From Flavobacterium sp. (lineage in GTDB: Bacteria; Bacteroidota; Bacteroidia; Flavobacteriales; Flavobacteriaceae): DNA of 52,793 bases. The position numbers and the translations under genes were made by a program. Of the stretch, positions 16,874 through 26,508 are shown in pieces (within the stretch, counting starts at the first letter, position 1; each line of letters starts with the position of its first letter). The notes below the pieces were generated by a model. The model was not told where the DNA came from and ran no database searches. It saw only the letters and a program-made list of their open reading frames with translations. Location: positions 1 to 52,793 of the forward strand of contig NZ_JAPZUB010000023.1 of NCBI RefSeq assembly GCF_027533505.1, in the 5' to 3' direction.

Positions 16874-18108
16874 AAAAGTTACCCGTAACGGTATTATCAG
16901 GGTTTTTAGGTGCCGGAAAAACCACCTTACTCAATCACATTTTACACCAAAAAAAAGGTTTAAAGGTGGCTGTTATTGTCAATGATATGAGCGAAATCAA
17001 CATTGATGCACAACTCGTTTCGCGTGAAATGACGTTATCCCGTACAGAGGAGAAACTTGTCGAAATGAGCAACGGCTGCATTTGTTGCACGTTACGAGAA
17101 GATTTAATGGTTGAAGTTGAAAAACTGGCACGGGAGAATCGTTTTGATTACCTTTTAATTGAAAGTACGGGAATTAGCGAACCTATTCCTGTTGCACAAA
17201 CTTTTTCATTTATCAGTGATGATCAAACAATTGATTTATCCCGATTTAGTTACATCGATACTATGGTTACAGTAGTGGATGGCTTTCAGTTTTTGAATGA
17301 CTTTGGTAGTGCCGATACCTTGACAGGACGAAATGTTTCTTCTATTGAAAATGATGACCGAAGTTTGGTCAATCTATTGGTAGATCAAATTGAGTTTGCC
17401 AACATTATCTTGATCAATAAAACCGATTTAATAACGAAAGAACACTACCAAAAGCTGGAAGCTATTCTGCATCAATTGAATCCAGAGGCCATAATTTATC
17501 CTACCGAAATGGGTAAAATTGCGCCCGAAAAAATCATCAACACCAACCTTTTTGATTATGAAAAAGCGGAGACTTCTGCGGGTTGGATTCGTGAATTAGA
17601 GGGAATTCATACCCCCGAATCTGAAACCTATGGCATTCGATCTTGGGTGTTTCGTGACCCGCGTCCATTTCATCCACAACGCCTTTGGTCATGGATACAA
17701 CAGTTTCCGCAAACCATCATTCGTAGCAAAGGATTATATTGGATTGCCTCTCGTCCTGATCAAGCCTTAAATTGGTCGCAAGCAGGAGGGTCGATAAAGT
17801 CAGAAGGCGCAGGCGTGTGGTGGGCAAGTATGCCGTTTCAACAACGAATAACCTTTGAAAATTTTGTGTTAAATCAAGACCTCATCGAAGAACGATGGAC
17901 ACCCCAATTTGGCGATCGACTCAATGAGCTTGTATTTATTGGTATTGAAATGAACGAGCAACAACTGCGTACCGAATTAGAACACTGTTTATGTACGTCA
18001 GACGAAATAACGCAGATGGTCAACGGGAATTTTCCTGAAAAAGACCCTTTTCCTATCCCTAAACAATACAATCCAAACCTTAAAACCACTGGTGTTTTCT
18101 ATGATTAA
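16870..18108 (+). CDS. CobW/ZNG1-like GTPase (zinc metallochaperone group)
   Basis: This 412-residue G3E GTPase has the P-loop GFLGAGKTTLLNH (residues 11-23), the metal motif GCICCTLREDL, ESTGISEP, the NKTD guanine motif, and a CobW C-terminal domain. The GCxCC motif binds a metal; ZNG1/YeiR-type members hand zinc to client enzymes when it is scarce. Clients cannot be named here. It is co-translated with merC and likely Zur-controlled. A terminator separates it from the next receptor gene. Confidence 0.92.
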   Translation: MKKLPVTVLSGFLGAGKTTLLNHILHQKKGLKVAVIVNDMSEINIDAQLVSREMTLSRTEEKLVEMSNGCICCTLREDLMVEVEKLARENRFDYLLIESTGISEPIPVAQTFSFISDDQTIDLSRFSYIDTMVTVVDGFQFLNDFGSADTLTGRNVSSIENDDRSLVNLLVDQIEFANIILINKTDLITKEHYQKLEAILHQLNPEAIIYPTEMGKIAPEKIINTNLFDYEKAETSAGWIRELEGIHTPESETYGIRSWVFRDPRPFHPQRLWSWIQQFPQTIIRSKGLYWIASRPDQALNWSQAGGSIKSEGAGVWWASMPFQQRITFENFVLNQDLIEERWTPQFGDRLNELVFIGIEMNEQQLRTELEHCLCTSDEITQMVNGNFPEKDPFPIPKQYNPNLKTTGVFYD

Positions 18109-18133
18109 CGTTTTGCTTTTTTGGTTATAATGG

Positions 18134-18170
18134 TAAAAACCGGCAGTGAATATTTTCTGACCGGTTTTTA
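18134..18170 (+). terminator. Terminator after cobW
   Basis: TAAAAACCGG pairs with CCGGTTTTTA, with an inner CAG/CTG extension, just after the cobW stop codon. Confidence 0.85.
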
Positions 18171-18187
18171 TTTAATTAAAATATTTT

Positions 18188-18203
18188 TTTAGTTTTGTCT
18201 AAA
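18188..18203 (+). promoter_or_regulatory. DtxR-like operator overlapping the -7 box of the second receptor gene
   Basis: TTTAG-TTTTGT-CTAAA is a 16-base palindrome. The box TAGTTTTG (18190-18197, TAnnTTTG) lies inside it, so a bound repressor would block RNA polymerase directly. Confidence 0.6.
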
Positions 18204-18212
18204 TATTTTTTT

Positions 18213-20258
18213 ATGAAAAATAAAATTACAATTTTTATCTTGTTTTTTGGGTTAACCCTGAGCAGTCAAACGCCCCAAGACAGTCTACCCAAAGGAACGA
18301 CGCAATTGGATGAAATTGTAGTGTCGGGAACCTTAAAACCTGTTAAACGACTCGAGAACGCGGTACCCGTAGAAATCATTACGTCGACTTTTTTAAAACA
18401 AAACCCAACGTCCAACTTGGTAGATGCCTTGCAAAATGCCAACGGATTGCGCCCGCAAAACAATTGCAATGTTTGCAACACTTTTGATATTCGCATCAAT
18501 GGTATGGAAGGTACTTATACCATGGTCACTATTGACGGAATGCCGATTGTAAGTGCCTTAGGAACTGTTTACGGCCTCTCAGGAATTCCCACTTCCATGA
18601 TTGAACGCATTGAAGTCGTCAAAGGGCCCGCATCCTCCCTATATGGTAGTGAAGCGGTTGCAGGGTTGCTCAACATAATCACCAAAAGACCCGAAAACCA
18701 TAAACGTTTTACGGGAAACTTTTTTACTACCTCATGGTGGGAGCATAATCTAGATTTAGGCTACCGTTTTGGCTCAAAAAAGTCAGGAAACGGATTGCTA
18801 GGGGTCAATTATGTACATGCGCAAAATAAGGTGGATGAAAACCGCGATAATTTTACCGATATCGCCCTACAACACCGAATTGCGCTTTTTGGAAAATGGA
18901 ATTTCAAGCGGCAAAGCGGCAAAGCGTTTCAAATGGTAGGACGGTATTTGTATGAAGACCGATGGGGCGGGCAAATGCAATGGAATTCTTCCTTTCGCGG
19001 AGGCGACCAAGTCTATGGGGAAAGCATTTATACCTCGCGCTATGAACTTCTCGGCTTGTATGAATTGCCTACCGAAGAAAATATTAAAATACAATACTCT
19101 TGGATTGGCCATGACCAAAATTCAGTATATGGAAATTCGGTATACCTCGCCCAACAAAACATTGGGTTTGTGCAAGCGCTTTGGGACAAACAAATAGGAA
19201 ACCACTCGTTGCTAACGGGAACAGCCTATCGCTATCAATTTTACAACGATAATACACCCGCGACAGCGCAACCGAATCACATGCATATTGGAAGTTTTTT
19301 TGTGCAAGATGATTGGACCTGGAGTGCCAAAACGGGTGCGCTCCTCGGTATGCGCTATGATTACAATTCGGCCCATGGCTCCATTTTTACGCCGCGAATC
19401 GCTTTCAAATGGAAGCCTGCTCCCAACGCCGTGATGCGGTTTAACTTGGGAACAGGGTTTCGCGTTGTCAATCTTTTTACCGAAGATCATCAAGCGTTGT
19501 CGGGAGCTCGAGATGTAATTTTGGCCGAATCTTTACGCCCAGAAACCTCCTACAATGCCAATTGGAATTACCTTCACAAATGGTCGACAACGAATGCAGG
19601 CACTTTTATCGTTGAGGCCTCCACGTGGTTGACCTATTTCACCAACCGCATTTTACCCGATTACGATACCAACCCCAATGCCATAATCTATAAAAATTTG
19701 GACGGCGACATGCGTATGTGGGGCAGCGGCTTACAAGGCGATTGGATCAGTCCATTCGGCATTACGGCCTCGCTTGGTTTTAATCTCTATCGCCCTACGG
19801 TTCGGCAAGAAGGACGCGAATTTCAACCCTTATTTGCCGAACGTTATGGGGCCAATTGGTCGATTGCCTTTACCCCGAGAAACAGCAATTGGACCATCGA
19901 TTACACGGGAAACCTCACCGGCCCCATGCGCTTGCCTTTGCTCGGCCCTTTAGATCCACGACGGGAATATTCCTTGCCGTTCAGCATTCAAAACATTCAA
20001 ATAACATACAAAGGTTGGCATCGTTTTGAAATCTATGGCGGCGTGAAAAACTTACTCAACTGGACCCCCAATCGCGGAAATCCGTTTTTGATTGCGCGTG
20101 CCAACGATCCGTTTGACCAAAACGTGCAATTTGACAGCAACGGTGTGGCTTTGCCCACGCCCGACAACCCCTTTGGTCTAACCTTTGACCCTACGTATGC
20201 CTACGGTCCTAATCAAGGGATACGCGGGTTTATAGGAATTCGTTTTCATTGGGATTAA
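18213..20258 (+). CDS. TonB-dependent receptor with Cys-containing plug
   Basis: The 681-residue outer-membrane receptor has a signal peptide (MKNKITIFILFFGLTLSSQ), a TonB-box-like LDEIVVSG, a plug (VERIEVVKGPASSLYGSEAV) and a long barrel. The plug contains an unusual Cys pair, NNCNVCNTFDIRING. This subfamily is common in Bacteroidota, but its ligand is unclear to me. The ATG at 18213 is used because the upstream TTG at 18195 lies inside the promoter/operator. The shared operator suggests iron or manganese control; the proximity of merC-cobW raises zinc or another metal as an alternative. Confidence 0.9.
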   Translation: MKNKITIFILFFGLTLSSQTPQDSLPKGTTQLDEIVVSGTLKPVKRLENAVPVEIITSTFLKQNPTSNLVDALQNANGLRPQNNCNVCNTFDIRINGMEGTYTMVTIDGMPIVSALGTVYGLSGIPTSMIERIEVVKGPASSLYGSEAVAGLLNIITKRPENHKRFTGNFFTTSWWEHNLDLGYRFGSKKSGNGLLGVNYVHAQNKVDENRDNFTDIALQHRIALFGKWNFKRQSGKAFQMVGRYLYEDRWGGQMQWNSSFRGGDQVYGESIYTSRYELLGLYELPTEENIKIQYSWIGHDQNSVYGNSVYLAQQNIGFVQALWDKQIGNHSLLTGTAYRYQFYNDNTPATAQPNHMHIGSFFVQDDWTWSAKTGALLGMRYDYNSAHGSIFTPRIAFKWKPAPNAVMRFNLGTGFRVVNLFTEDHQALSGARDVILAESLRPETSYNANWNYLHKWSTTNAGTFIVEASTWLTYFTNRILPDYDTNPNAIIYKNLDGDMRMWGSGLQGDWISPFGITASLGFNLYRPTVRQEGREFQPLFAERYGANWSIAFTPRNSNWTIDYTGNLTGPMRLPLLGPLDPRREYSLPFSIQNIQITYKGWHRFEIYGGVKNLLNWTPNRGNPFLIARANDPFDQNVQFDSNGVALPTPDNPFGLTFDPTYAYGPNQGIRGFIGIRFHWD

Positions 20259-20291
20259 CAAATGTTTGGGCAAAAGGGCAACGGTTTTTGT

Positions 20292-20299
20292 TACCTTTG
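20292..20299 (+). promoter_or_regulatory. -7 box immediately before crtY
   Basis: TACCTTTG (TAnnTTTG) ends four bases before the GTG at 20304, so transcription probably begins at or next to the start codon. Confidence 0.5.
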
Positions 20300-20303
20300 A
20301 ATT

Positions 20304-21440
20304 GTGCAACATTTTCATTACATCTTCACGGGTACCGGACTCGCGGCTTTATTGACCGTTCGAGAAATGATGCAGCATCCCTTTTTTCAGGATAAAAAAA
20401 TACTCCTGCTCGATGCTGACGCCAAAAAAACCAACGATCGCACCTGGTGTTTTTGGGATGAAAAAAAACATTTTGAAAGTATACAACACAAAGCTTGGGA
20501 TGCAGCCGTGTTTGCCGATGCTGATTTTGAGCGTCGTTTTGCGATGGCACCTTACACGTATCGGATGATTCGGGGCGTGGATTTTTACAAAACGACCTTT
20601 CAAGAAATTGCACTTCATGCGAACATTACAATACGGAAAGAAAAAGTAGTTGATTTTAAAGAAATGGGCAACCATTGTTTGGTTAAAACCGAAAGCCAAA
20701 GCTTTACCAGCAACTACGTTTTCAATTCCATTTTCAACCCCGAACCGTTAGTTTCACAAAAGAAATTTCCCTTGGTGCACCAACATTTTGTAGGGTGGTT
20801 TGTCCAAACGGAAACGCCTGTTTTTACACCAGATTGTGCGACTTTTATGGATTTTTCGGTACCACAAAAGGGAAACACCCGATTCATGTATGTACTTCCC
20901 ACTAGTGAAAATGAGGCTTTGTTGGAGTTTACGCTTTTCTCGGCCAACGTTCTCCAACGCGAGGAATACGAATCAGAAATTAAAGCCTATTTAGAACGCT
21001 TGGGCATTACCCAATACACCGTCATTGAAACCGAACAAGGCAACATCCCGATGACGTGTTATCCGTTTTGGAAACACAATAGCGAACGGATTTTACACAT
21101 CGGTTCAGCGGGCGGTTGGACCAAAGCGAGTACAGGCTATACGTTTAAAAATGCCCTCAAAAAATCAAAGGCATTGGTTGATTTTTTAACCCAAAACAAC
21201 GACCTGCGAAAATTTCAAACCGTGAATCGTTTTTGGTTTTACGATTTACTCCTGATCGATATTTTATTTCACCAAAATAAAGTCGGAAGTTCGATCTTCG
21301 CAAGTATGTTTCGCCAAGGAAAAGTGGCCACTATCTTTAAATTTTTGGATGAAGAAACTACTTTTTTAGAGGATTTAAACATTATTTTACGTTGTCCCAA
21401 AATGCTGTTTATCAAAGCATTATTACGGAGAATCTTCTAA
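20304..21440 (+). CDS. crtY: Lycopene beta-cyclase
   Basis: The 378-residue flavoprotein-like enzyme has the N-terminal dinucleotide-binding segment YIFTGTGLAALLTVREMM and the CrtY/CrtL motif NDRTWCFWD near residue 47. The later segment GSAGGWTKASTGYTF is also typical. It closes the ends of lycopene to give beta-carotene, precursor of zeaxanthin in yellow flavobacteria. The GTG start is needed to keep the nucleotide-binding strand. No other carotenoid genes are in the window, so the pathway is split on the chromosome. Confidence 0.9.
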   Translation: MQHFHYIFTGTGLAALLTVREMMQHPFFQDKKILLLDADAKKTNDRTWCFWDEKKHFESIQHKAWDAAVFADADFERRFAMAPYTYRMIRGVDFYKTTFQEIALHANITIRKEKVVDFKEMGNHCLVKTESQSFTSNYVFNSIFNPEPLVSQKKFPLVHQHFVGWFVQTETPVFTPDCATFMDFSVPQKGNTRFMYVLPTSENEALLEFTLFSANVLQREEYESEIKAYLERLGITQYTVIETEQGNIPMTCYPFWKHNSERILHIGSAGGWTKASTGYTFKNALKKSKALVDFLTQNNDLRKFQTVNRFWFYDLLLIDILFHQNKVGSSIFASMFRQGKVATIFKFLDEETTFLEDLNIILRCPKMLFIKALLRRIF

Positions 21441-21502
21441 ACAACTGCTTCCAACGAATGTTAAATTTTTAAAAAGGCGCTTTTATTTCCAAAATCTGTC
21501 TT

Positions 21503-21510
21503 TACCTTTG
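21503..21510 (+). promoter_or_regulatory. -7 box of the his operon promoter
   Basis: TACCTTTG (TAnnTTTG), 17 bases before the leader peptide ATG at 21528. Confidence 0.55.
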
Positions 21511-21527
21511 TACCACAAAATTACCGC

Positions 21528-21587
21528 ATGAAAACTTTATTTACAGCATTACATCATCATACACATTCTTGCCCTCAGGCGAGCTGA
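21528..21587 (+). CDS. hisL: his operon leader peptide
   Basis: A 19-residue peptide, MKTLFTALHHHTHSCPQAS, has four His codons within five positions just ahead of a terminator and hisG. This is a classic translation-coupled attenuator: scarce His-tRNA stalls the ribosome on the His codons. It was too short for ordinary ORF calling. No other role is expected. Confidence 0.9.
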   Translation: MKTLFTALHHHTHSCPQAS

Positions 21588-21648
21588 TGTTGTATGTTGT
21601 AAAAACAAAAATATGTCGAACCGTCTGAGTATATCAGGCGGTTTTTTT
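21574..21648 (+). promoter_or_regulatory. his attenuator (antiterminator and terminator)
   Basis: CCGTCTGA (21621-21628) pairs with TCAGGCGG (21634-21641), followed by seven T: the terminator. CTCAGGCG at 21574-21581, inside the leader peptide gene just after the His codons, can instead pair with CGTCTGAG (21622-21629) and would prevent it. A ribosome stalled at His codons leaves this segment free; a ribosome reaching the stop codon covers it. Confidence 0.8.
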
Positions 21649-21691
21649 ATTTCCCTTCCTCCCGGTATACTCAGTCATTTTTTAATCAAAA

Positions 21692-22549
21692 ATGAAAAGT
21701 ATCAAAATTGCCCTTCAAAAATCAGGACGCCTCAGTGAGAAGTCCATTCAACTCCTCGAATCTTGCGGGATTCAACTCAGTAACGGCGAACGTAAGTTAA
21801 AAGCAGTGGCGTCTAATTACCCCATCGAAATCCTCTTCTTGCGCGATGATGATATCCCGCAATATGTAGAACAAGGCGTTGCCGACTTAGGTATTCTGGG
21901 TGAAAATGAAGTTTGGGAACAAAATAAAAACGTAACCGTTCTTAAAGCACTCGGATTTGCCAAATGCCGAATGGCGCTCGCAATTCCCAAAGAAGAAAAT
22001 TACACCGATTTATCTTTTTTCACCCACAAAAAAATTGCAACCAGTTACCCCGGTGTGCTTCGTCGTTTTTTTAGCCAAAAAAATATTCCCGTAATTCTGG
22101 AGCCCATTAGCGGAAGTGTCGAAATTGCTCCTGGAATTGGCCTAGCCGATGCCGTTTTTGATATAGTAAGCACCGGAAGCACCTTATTGATGAACGGTTT
22201 GAAAGAAGTCGCTACGGTTTGCTCCAGCCAAGCTGTGCTCATTGCCAATCCCAATCTATCGGTAGAACAACAGGAAATAGTAGACAATTTGCTATTCCGA
22301 ATCGACGCCTGTCAGCAAGCTAAAGCGAATAAATATATTCTTTTGAACGCGCCCAACGAACAACTCGATACCATCATTCAATTATTACCCGGGATGAAAT
22401 CGCCCACCGTGATGCCACTCGCGCTATCGGGTTGGAGTAGCATTCATGCCGTACTTTCTGAAAAAGAATCGTGGAGCATTATTGAACAATTAAAAAAGGC
22501 CGGTGCCGAAGGAATTCTTGTGATTCCAATGGATCAAATGGTCGCTTAA
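21692..22549 (+). CDS. hisG: ATP phosphoribosyltransferase HisG
   Basis: This 285-residue enzyme catalyses the first step of histidine synthesis, joining ATP and PRPP. It is the long form: a catalytic part starting IKIALQKSGRLSEKS, with the PRPP loop near SGSVEIAPGIGLADAVFDIVSTGSTL, and a C-terminal regulatory ACT-like domain of about 75 residues. The long form is feedback-inhibited by histidine and needs no HisZ, and none is encoded here. It is the first gene of the operon behind the attenuator. Confidence 0.95.
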   Translation: MKSIKIALQKSGRLSEKSIQLLESCGIQLSNGERKLKAVASNYPIEILFLRDDDIPQYVEQGVADLGILGENEVWEQNKNVTVLKALGFAKCRMALAIPKEENYTDLSFFTHKKIATSYPGVLRRFFSQKNIPVILEPISGSVEIAPGIGLADAVFDIVSTGSTLLMNGLKEVATVCSSQAVLIANPNLSVEQQEIVDNLLFRIDACQQAKANKYILLNAPNEQLDTIIQLLPGMKSPTVMPLALSGWSSIHAVLSEKESWSIIEQLKKAGAEGILVIPMDQMVA

Positions 22550-22560
22550 AACCTACAACT

Positions 22561-23847
22561 ATGAAGTATTTACGATTTCCAAGTTTGGAAGAACAACAAA
22601 AAATCACGACACGTCAAGTTCAAAACAGTTTGGCGCTAGAGGAAACCGTTCGCACCATTTTTAGCGATGTTCAAAAAAAAGGGGACCAAGCCGTTTTCAA
22701 ATATAGCCAGCTTTTTGATGGTTTTCAAGGTGAAAATCTTCGTGTTTCGCCTGAAGAAATACAAAAAGCAGCTTCGCAAATCGCTCCTAAATTAAAACAA
22801 GCGATTGACCGAGCAGCCCAACAAATTCATACTTTTCACGAAAGTCAGCGCGAACCCATCCAACGCATCACCACGTCGCCTGGAGTCACATGCTGGAGAG
22901 AAAGCCGCCCTATTGAAACCGTGGGACTCTATATTCCGGGTGGAACCGCTCCCTTGTTTTCCACCGTATTAATGTTGGGAATTCCGGCTCAAATTGCGGG
23001 TTGCCCCAATCGCATTCTTTGTACGCCCCCAAACGCCCAAGGAGAAATTAATCCCGCCATTCTATATGCTGCTCAAGTAGCTGGGATTACGGAATTGTAC
23101 AAAGTGGGCGGTATTCAAGCCATTGCGGGATTGACCTTTGGCACAAAATCAATTCCTAAAGTTGATAAAATTTTTGGCCCTGGAAACAAATACGTAACCG
23201 CTGCCAAATCCTATGCGCAACAACTTCAAGTGGCCGTTGATTTACCTGCCGGCCCCAGTGAAGTATTGATTATTACGGATGCCAACAGTAATCCCGATTT
23301 TGTCGCAGCGGACTTACTGGCGCAGGCCGAACACGATGCCGATAGTCAAGTCATCGTGGTGAGCGATTCGCCTGAACAACTTCAATCAATTCAAGCCGCT
23401 ATAGACCGTCAATTAACCGATTTACCGCGCAAAGATATCGCGCAACAAGCCTTGCAAAACAGTTATGCTATTGCGCTACCGAGTTTGGACGATTGTTTCG
23501 CCTTTAGCAATGCCTTTGCGCCCGAACACTTGATTGTGGCCTTGGACAATGCTGCGGATTGGTCGTCAAAAATCACCGCTGCTGGATCGGTTTTTTTAGG
23601 AACCTATAGTTGTGAAACCGCAGGCGATTATGCTAGCGGCACTAATCATACTTTGCCAACCAGCGGCTATGCCAAAGCTTACAGTGGTGTGTCCTTGGAT
23701 AGTTTTATCAAAAAAATAACTTTTCAAGAAATTACGAAAGAAGGCCTGAACGATTTGGGTCCGACCCTCGAAATTCTCGCCGAAGCCGAAGGTCTTTTCG
23801 CACACAAAAATGCCGTTTCCCTACGTATTAAAGATAACAACTCATGA
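22561..23847 (+). CDS. hisD: Histidinol dehydrogenase HisD
   Basis: This 428-residue enzyme oxidises L-histidinol to histidine with NAD, the last two steps of the pathway. It has typical segments: GLYIPGGTAPLFSTVLML, GPGNKYVTAAK, DLPAGPSEVLII and AEHDADSQ with the zinc-site residues. The later segment GTNHTLPTSGYAKAYSGVS is also typical. Length is normal. It starts 11 bases after hisG and overlaps hisC by four (ATGA). Confidence 0.96.
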   Translation: MKYLRFPSLEEQQKITTRQVQNSLALEETVRTIFSDVQKKGDQAVFKYSQLFDGFQGENLRVSPEEIQKAASQIAPKLKQAIDRAAQQIHTFHESQREPIQRITTSPGVTCWRESRPIETVGLYIPGGTAPLFSTVLMLGIPAQIAGCPNRILCTPPNAQGEINPAILYAAQVAGITELYKVGGIQAIAGLTFGTKSIPKVDKIFGPGNKYVTAAKSYAQQLQVAVDLPAGPSEVLIITDANSNPDFVAADLLAQAEHDADSQVIVVSDSPEQLQSIQAAIDRQLTDLPRKDIAQQALQNSYAIALPSLDDCFAFSNAFAPEHLIVALDNAADWSSKITAAGSVFLGTYSCETAGDYASGTNHTLPTSGYAKAYSGVSLDSFIKKITFQEITKEGLNDLGPTLEILAEAEGLFAHKNAVSLRIKDNNS

Positions 23848-24845
23848 ATCCATTAACCCTTATTCGTCCCAATATCGCCCAACTCATCCCGTATTCCAGT
23901 GCACGTGAAGAATATTCAGGCGCCGCAGGAATCTTCTTGGATGCGAATGAATTTCCCGTTGGAACCTATAATCGTTATCCCAATCCTGAAGCGAAAACCC
24001 TTACATCGGTACTTGCTGCGCAAATCGGATGTACAGAAAATCAACTGATTTTGGGCAACGGCAGCGATGAAATTATTGATTTCGTGCAACGCGCTTTTGG
24101 AATTCCGGGAACGGACAGCATTATTGTTTGTCCACCTACTTACAGCATGTATGAAGTCTATGCGAATATCAATAATTTGCAATGCATCCGCATTCCGTTG
24201 ACGGCTGACTTTCAATTGGATATCCCCAAAATTTTAGCCCAAAAAGCAAAAATCCTGTATGTATGTTCGCCCAATAATCCAACGGGAAATGATTTGGAAA
24301 ACATCGAAATCCTCCTTCAAAATTTCGAAGGGATTGTCTTTTTGGATGAAGCGTATATTGATTTTAGTCCCAACAACTCCAAAATTGAGCTCCTCCACAA
24401 CTACCCCAACCTCATCATTGCTCAAACCCTCAGCAAAGCCAAAGGATTGGCCGGTTTACGATTGGGAATCGGCATCGCGCATCCTGAGCTTATTGCCGTT
24501 TTAAAAAAAATCAAACCCCCATACAATGTGAGTCAGGCCAACCAAGAACTAGCGCTTCAAGCTGTTCAAAATTGGGATCCAGCATCGGTTGAACCCCTAA
24601 TCAAAGAACGTGAAAAATTGGTGGAAGCCTTAAATAACATCGCATGGGTTCGCCGCATTTTTCCCTCGGTGACCAATTTCATTTTGGTGGAAATGAATGA
24701 AGCCGACCGCGTCTATACTTTTTTAACGAACCGAAACATCATCGTTCGCAACCGCAGTAAAGACGTTCCCAATACCCTGCGAATCACGGTAGGAACCCCA
24801 GAAGAAAATGAATTACTCCTTAAAACATTAGCCGAATTCCAATGA
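23844..24845 (+). CDS. hisC: Histidinol-phosphate aminotransferase HisC
   Basis: This 333-residue class II PLP aminotransferase has [19 protein letters not shown], the pocket FLDEAYIDF, and [14 protein letters not shown] carrying the PLP lysine. It converts imidazole-acetol phosphate to histidinol phosphate using glutamate. It overlaps both neighbours by four bases, giving coupled translation with hisD and hisB. Confidence 0.95.
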   Translation: MNPLTLIRPNIAQLIPYSSAREEYSGAAGIFLDANEFPVGTYNRYPNPEAKTLTSVLAAQIGCTENQLILGNGSDEIIDFVQRAFGIPGTDSIIVCPPTYSMYEVYANINNLQCIRIPLTADFQLDIPKILAQKAKILYVCSPNNPTGNDLENIEILLQNFEGIVFLDEAYIDFSPNNSKIELLHNYPNLIIAQTLSKAKGLAGLRLGIGIAHPELIAVLKKIKPPYNVSQANQELALQAVQNWDPASVEPLIKEREKLVEALNNIAWVRRIFPSVTNFILVEMNEADRVYTFLTNRNIIVRNRSKDVPNTLRITVGTPEENELLLKTLAEFQ

Positions 24846-25933
24846 AAAAAATACTCTTTATCGACCGAGATGGGACCTTAATTCAAGAACCTCCCATCGA
24901 TTACCAAGTAGATGCTTTGGAAAAACTGGAATTTTTTCCGGGTGTTTTCACCTACTTAGGAAAAATTGTACGTGAAATGGATTATGAATTGGTTTTGGTG
25001 ACCAATCAAGACGGTTTGGGTACCGCTTCTTTTCCCGAAGAAACCTTTTGGCCGGCTCAAAACAAAATGCTACAAGCTTTTGAAAATGAAGGCATCCGCT
25101 TTCGCGAAATTTGCATCGACCGTTCCTTTCCTGAAGACAACGCGCCCACCCGAAAACCGGGAATTGGAATGCTCAAACCCTACCTCAACGGCGCCTTTGA
25201 TCTTTCGAATTCCTGGGTCATTGGCGATCGATTGACCGACGTTCAATTGGCACAAAATCTCGGCTGTCAATCGATTTTAATGCAAACGGAACCCAATGAT
25301 GCAGCCACGTTCACGGCGCCGAATTGGGAAACACTCTACACCTTTTTGTCCCAACAAAAAAGAAGTACAATCGTAAAACGAACTACCAAAGAAACCCAAA
25401 TTGAAGTGGAACTCACCTTAGAAGGTGCTGGAAAGGCCGAAATTCAGACGGGCTTGCGGTTTTTTGACCACATGCTCGAACAAATTGCACGCCACGGCGG
25501 ACTCGATTTACGAATTTCAGTACAGGGTGATTTGGATGTCGATGAACACCATACGATTGAAGATGTTGGTATTGTATTGGGAACCGCAATGGATAAGGCT
25601 TTAGGAACCAAACGTGGTATAGAACGCTATGGTTTTATGCTGCCTATGGACGATTGTATTGCAGCAACTGCCCTTGATTTTGGGGGCCGAAGTGCTTTGA
25701 ATTGGAATGTGAAATTCAAACGGGAAAAAATCGGAGATGTGCCCACGGAGATGTTTGATCACTTTTTCAAATCCTTTTGTGATGCAGCCTGTTGCAATCT
25801 CTATGTGAAAGCCAAAGGCAAAAATGAACACCACAAAATTGAATCTATTTTTAAATCGTTTGCCCGATCGCTGAAAAGTGCGGTGCAAAAAAATGCGCAA
25901 CATCAATTACCCTCAACCAAAGGACTTTTATGA
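24842..25933 (+). CDS. hisB: Bifunctional histidinol-phosphatase/IGP dehydratase HisB
   Basis: The 363-residue protein fuses two enzymes. Residues 1-165 are a HAD phosphatase ([13 protein letters not shown] with the nucleophile Asp; VTNQDGLGT; a Cys/His-containing loop). Residues 175-363 are imidazoleglycerol-phosphate dehydratase ([35 protein letters not shown] and [18 protein letters not shown]). It catalyses steps six and eight of the pathway. The fusion is also known in Gammaproteobacteria and is usual in Bacteroidota. It overlaps hisC and hisH by four bases. Confidence 0.95.
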   Translation: MKKILFIDRDGTLIQEPPIDYQVDALEKLEFFPGVFTYLGKIVREMDYELVLVTNQDGLGTASFPEETFWPAQNKMLQAFENEGIRFREICIDRSFPEDNAPTRKPGIGMLKPYLNGAFDLSNSWVIGDRLTDVQLAQNLGCQSILMQTEPNDAATFTAPNWETLYTFLSQQKRSTIVKRTTKETQIEVELTLEGAGKAEIQTGLRFFDHMLEQIARHGGLDLRISVQGDLDVDEHHTIEDVGIVLGTAMDKALGTKRGIERYGFMLPMDDCIAATALDFGGRSALNWNVKFKREKIGDVPTEMFDHFFKSFCDAACCNLYVKAKGKNEHHKIESIFKSFARSLKSAVQKNAQHQLPSTKGLL

Positions 25934-26508
25934 TTACACTTTTAGATTATCAAGCCGGCAATTTGCATTCGTTGCAAAATGCAATTGAACGATTGGGGTA
26001 TTCGGTCCAATGTTCGTCAAATCCTGAGCAGTTGTGTCAAGCAGAAAAGGTGATTGTTCCCGGTGTGGGTCACGCCGCACCCGCCATGGCATTTCTCAAA
26101 GAAAACGGACTGGATAGGGTGATTCGCGAACTTACGTGTCCTGTGTTGGGTATTTGTTTGGGCATGCAATTGTTAACGGAATTCACCGAAGAAGGACAGG
26201 TGATTGGTTTAGGTGTTTTTGACGTAGCTGTAAAAAAACTAAGCGGTCATTTAAAAATCCCGCACATGGGTTGGAATAATGTGCACTACAAACCCTCAAA
26301 ACTGTTTGAAGGAATACCTCAAGAAGCCGATTTCTACTTTGTGCACAGCTATGCTGCTACATTGGGAGAAAGCACGTTGGCAACTTGTGAATACGGCGCA
26401 TCGTTTAGTGTCGCATTAGCCAAAAACAACTTTTATGGGGTACAATTTCACCCCGAAAAATCAGGAAAATGGGGGCAACAGCTCCTGCAAAACTTTTTAG
26501 CATTATGA
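25930..26508 (+). CDS. hisH: Imidazole glycerol phosphate synthase, glutaminase subunit HisH
   Basis: This 192-residue class I glutamine amidotransferase has the nucleophile in [11 protein letters not shown] (Cys near 77) and the His/Glu of VQFHPEKSG. It releases ammonia that travels to HisF, encoded two genes downstream. The ATGA overlaps with hisB and hisA show tight coupling. Confidence 0.95.
   Translation: MITLLDYQAGNLHSLQNAIERLGYSVQCSSNPEQLCQAEKVIVPGVGHAAPAMAFLKENGLDRVIRELTCPVLGICLGMQLLTEFTEEGQVIGLGVFDVAVKKLSGHLKIPHMGWNNVHYKPSKLFEGIPQEADFYFVHSYAATLGESTLATCEYGASFSVALAKNNFYGVQFHPEKSGKWGQQLLQNFLAL

Noticed and set aside
18195..18212. Upstream TTG start for the second receptor gene
   Set aside because: It lies inside the promoter/operator; the ATG at 18213 starts a clean signal peptide.
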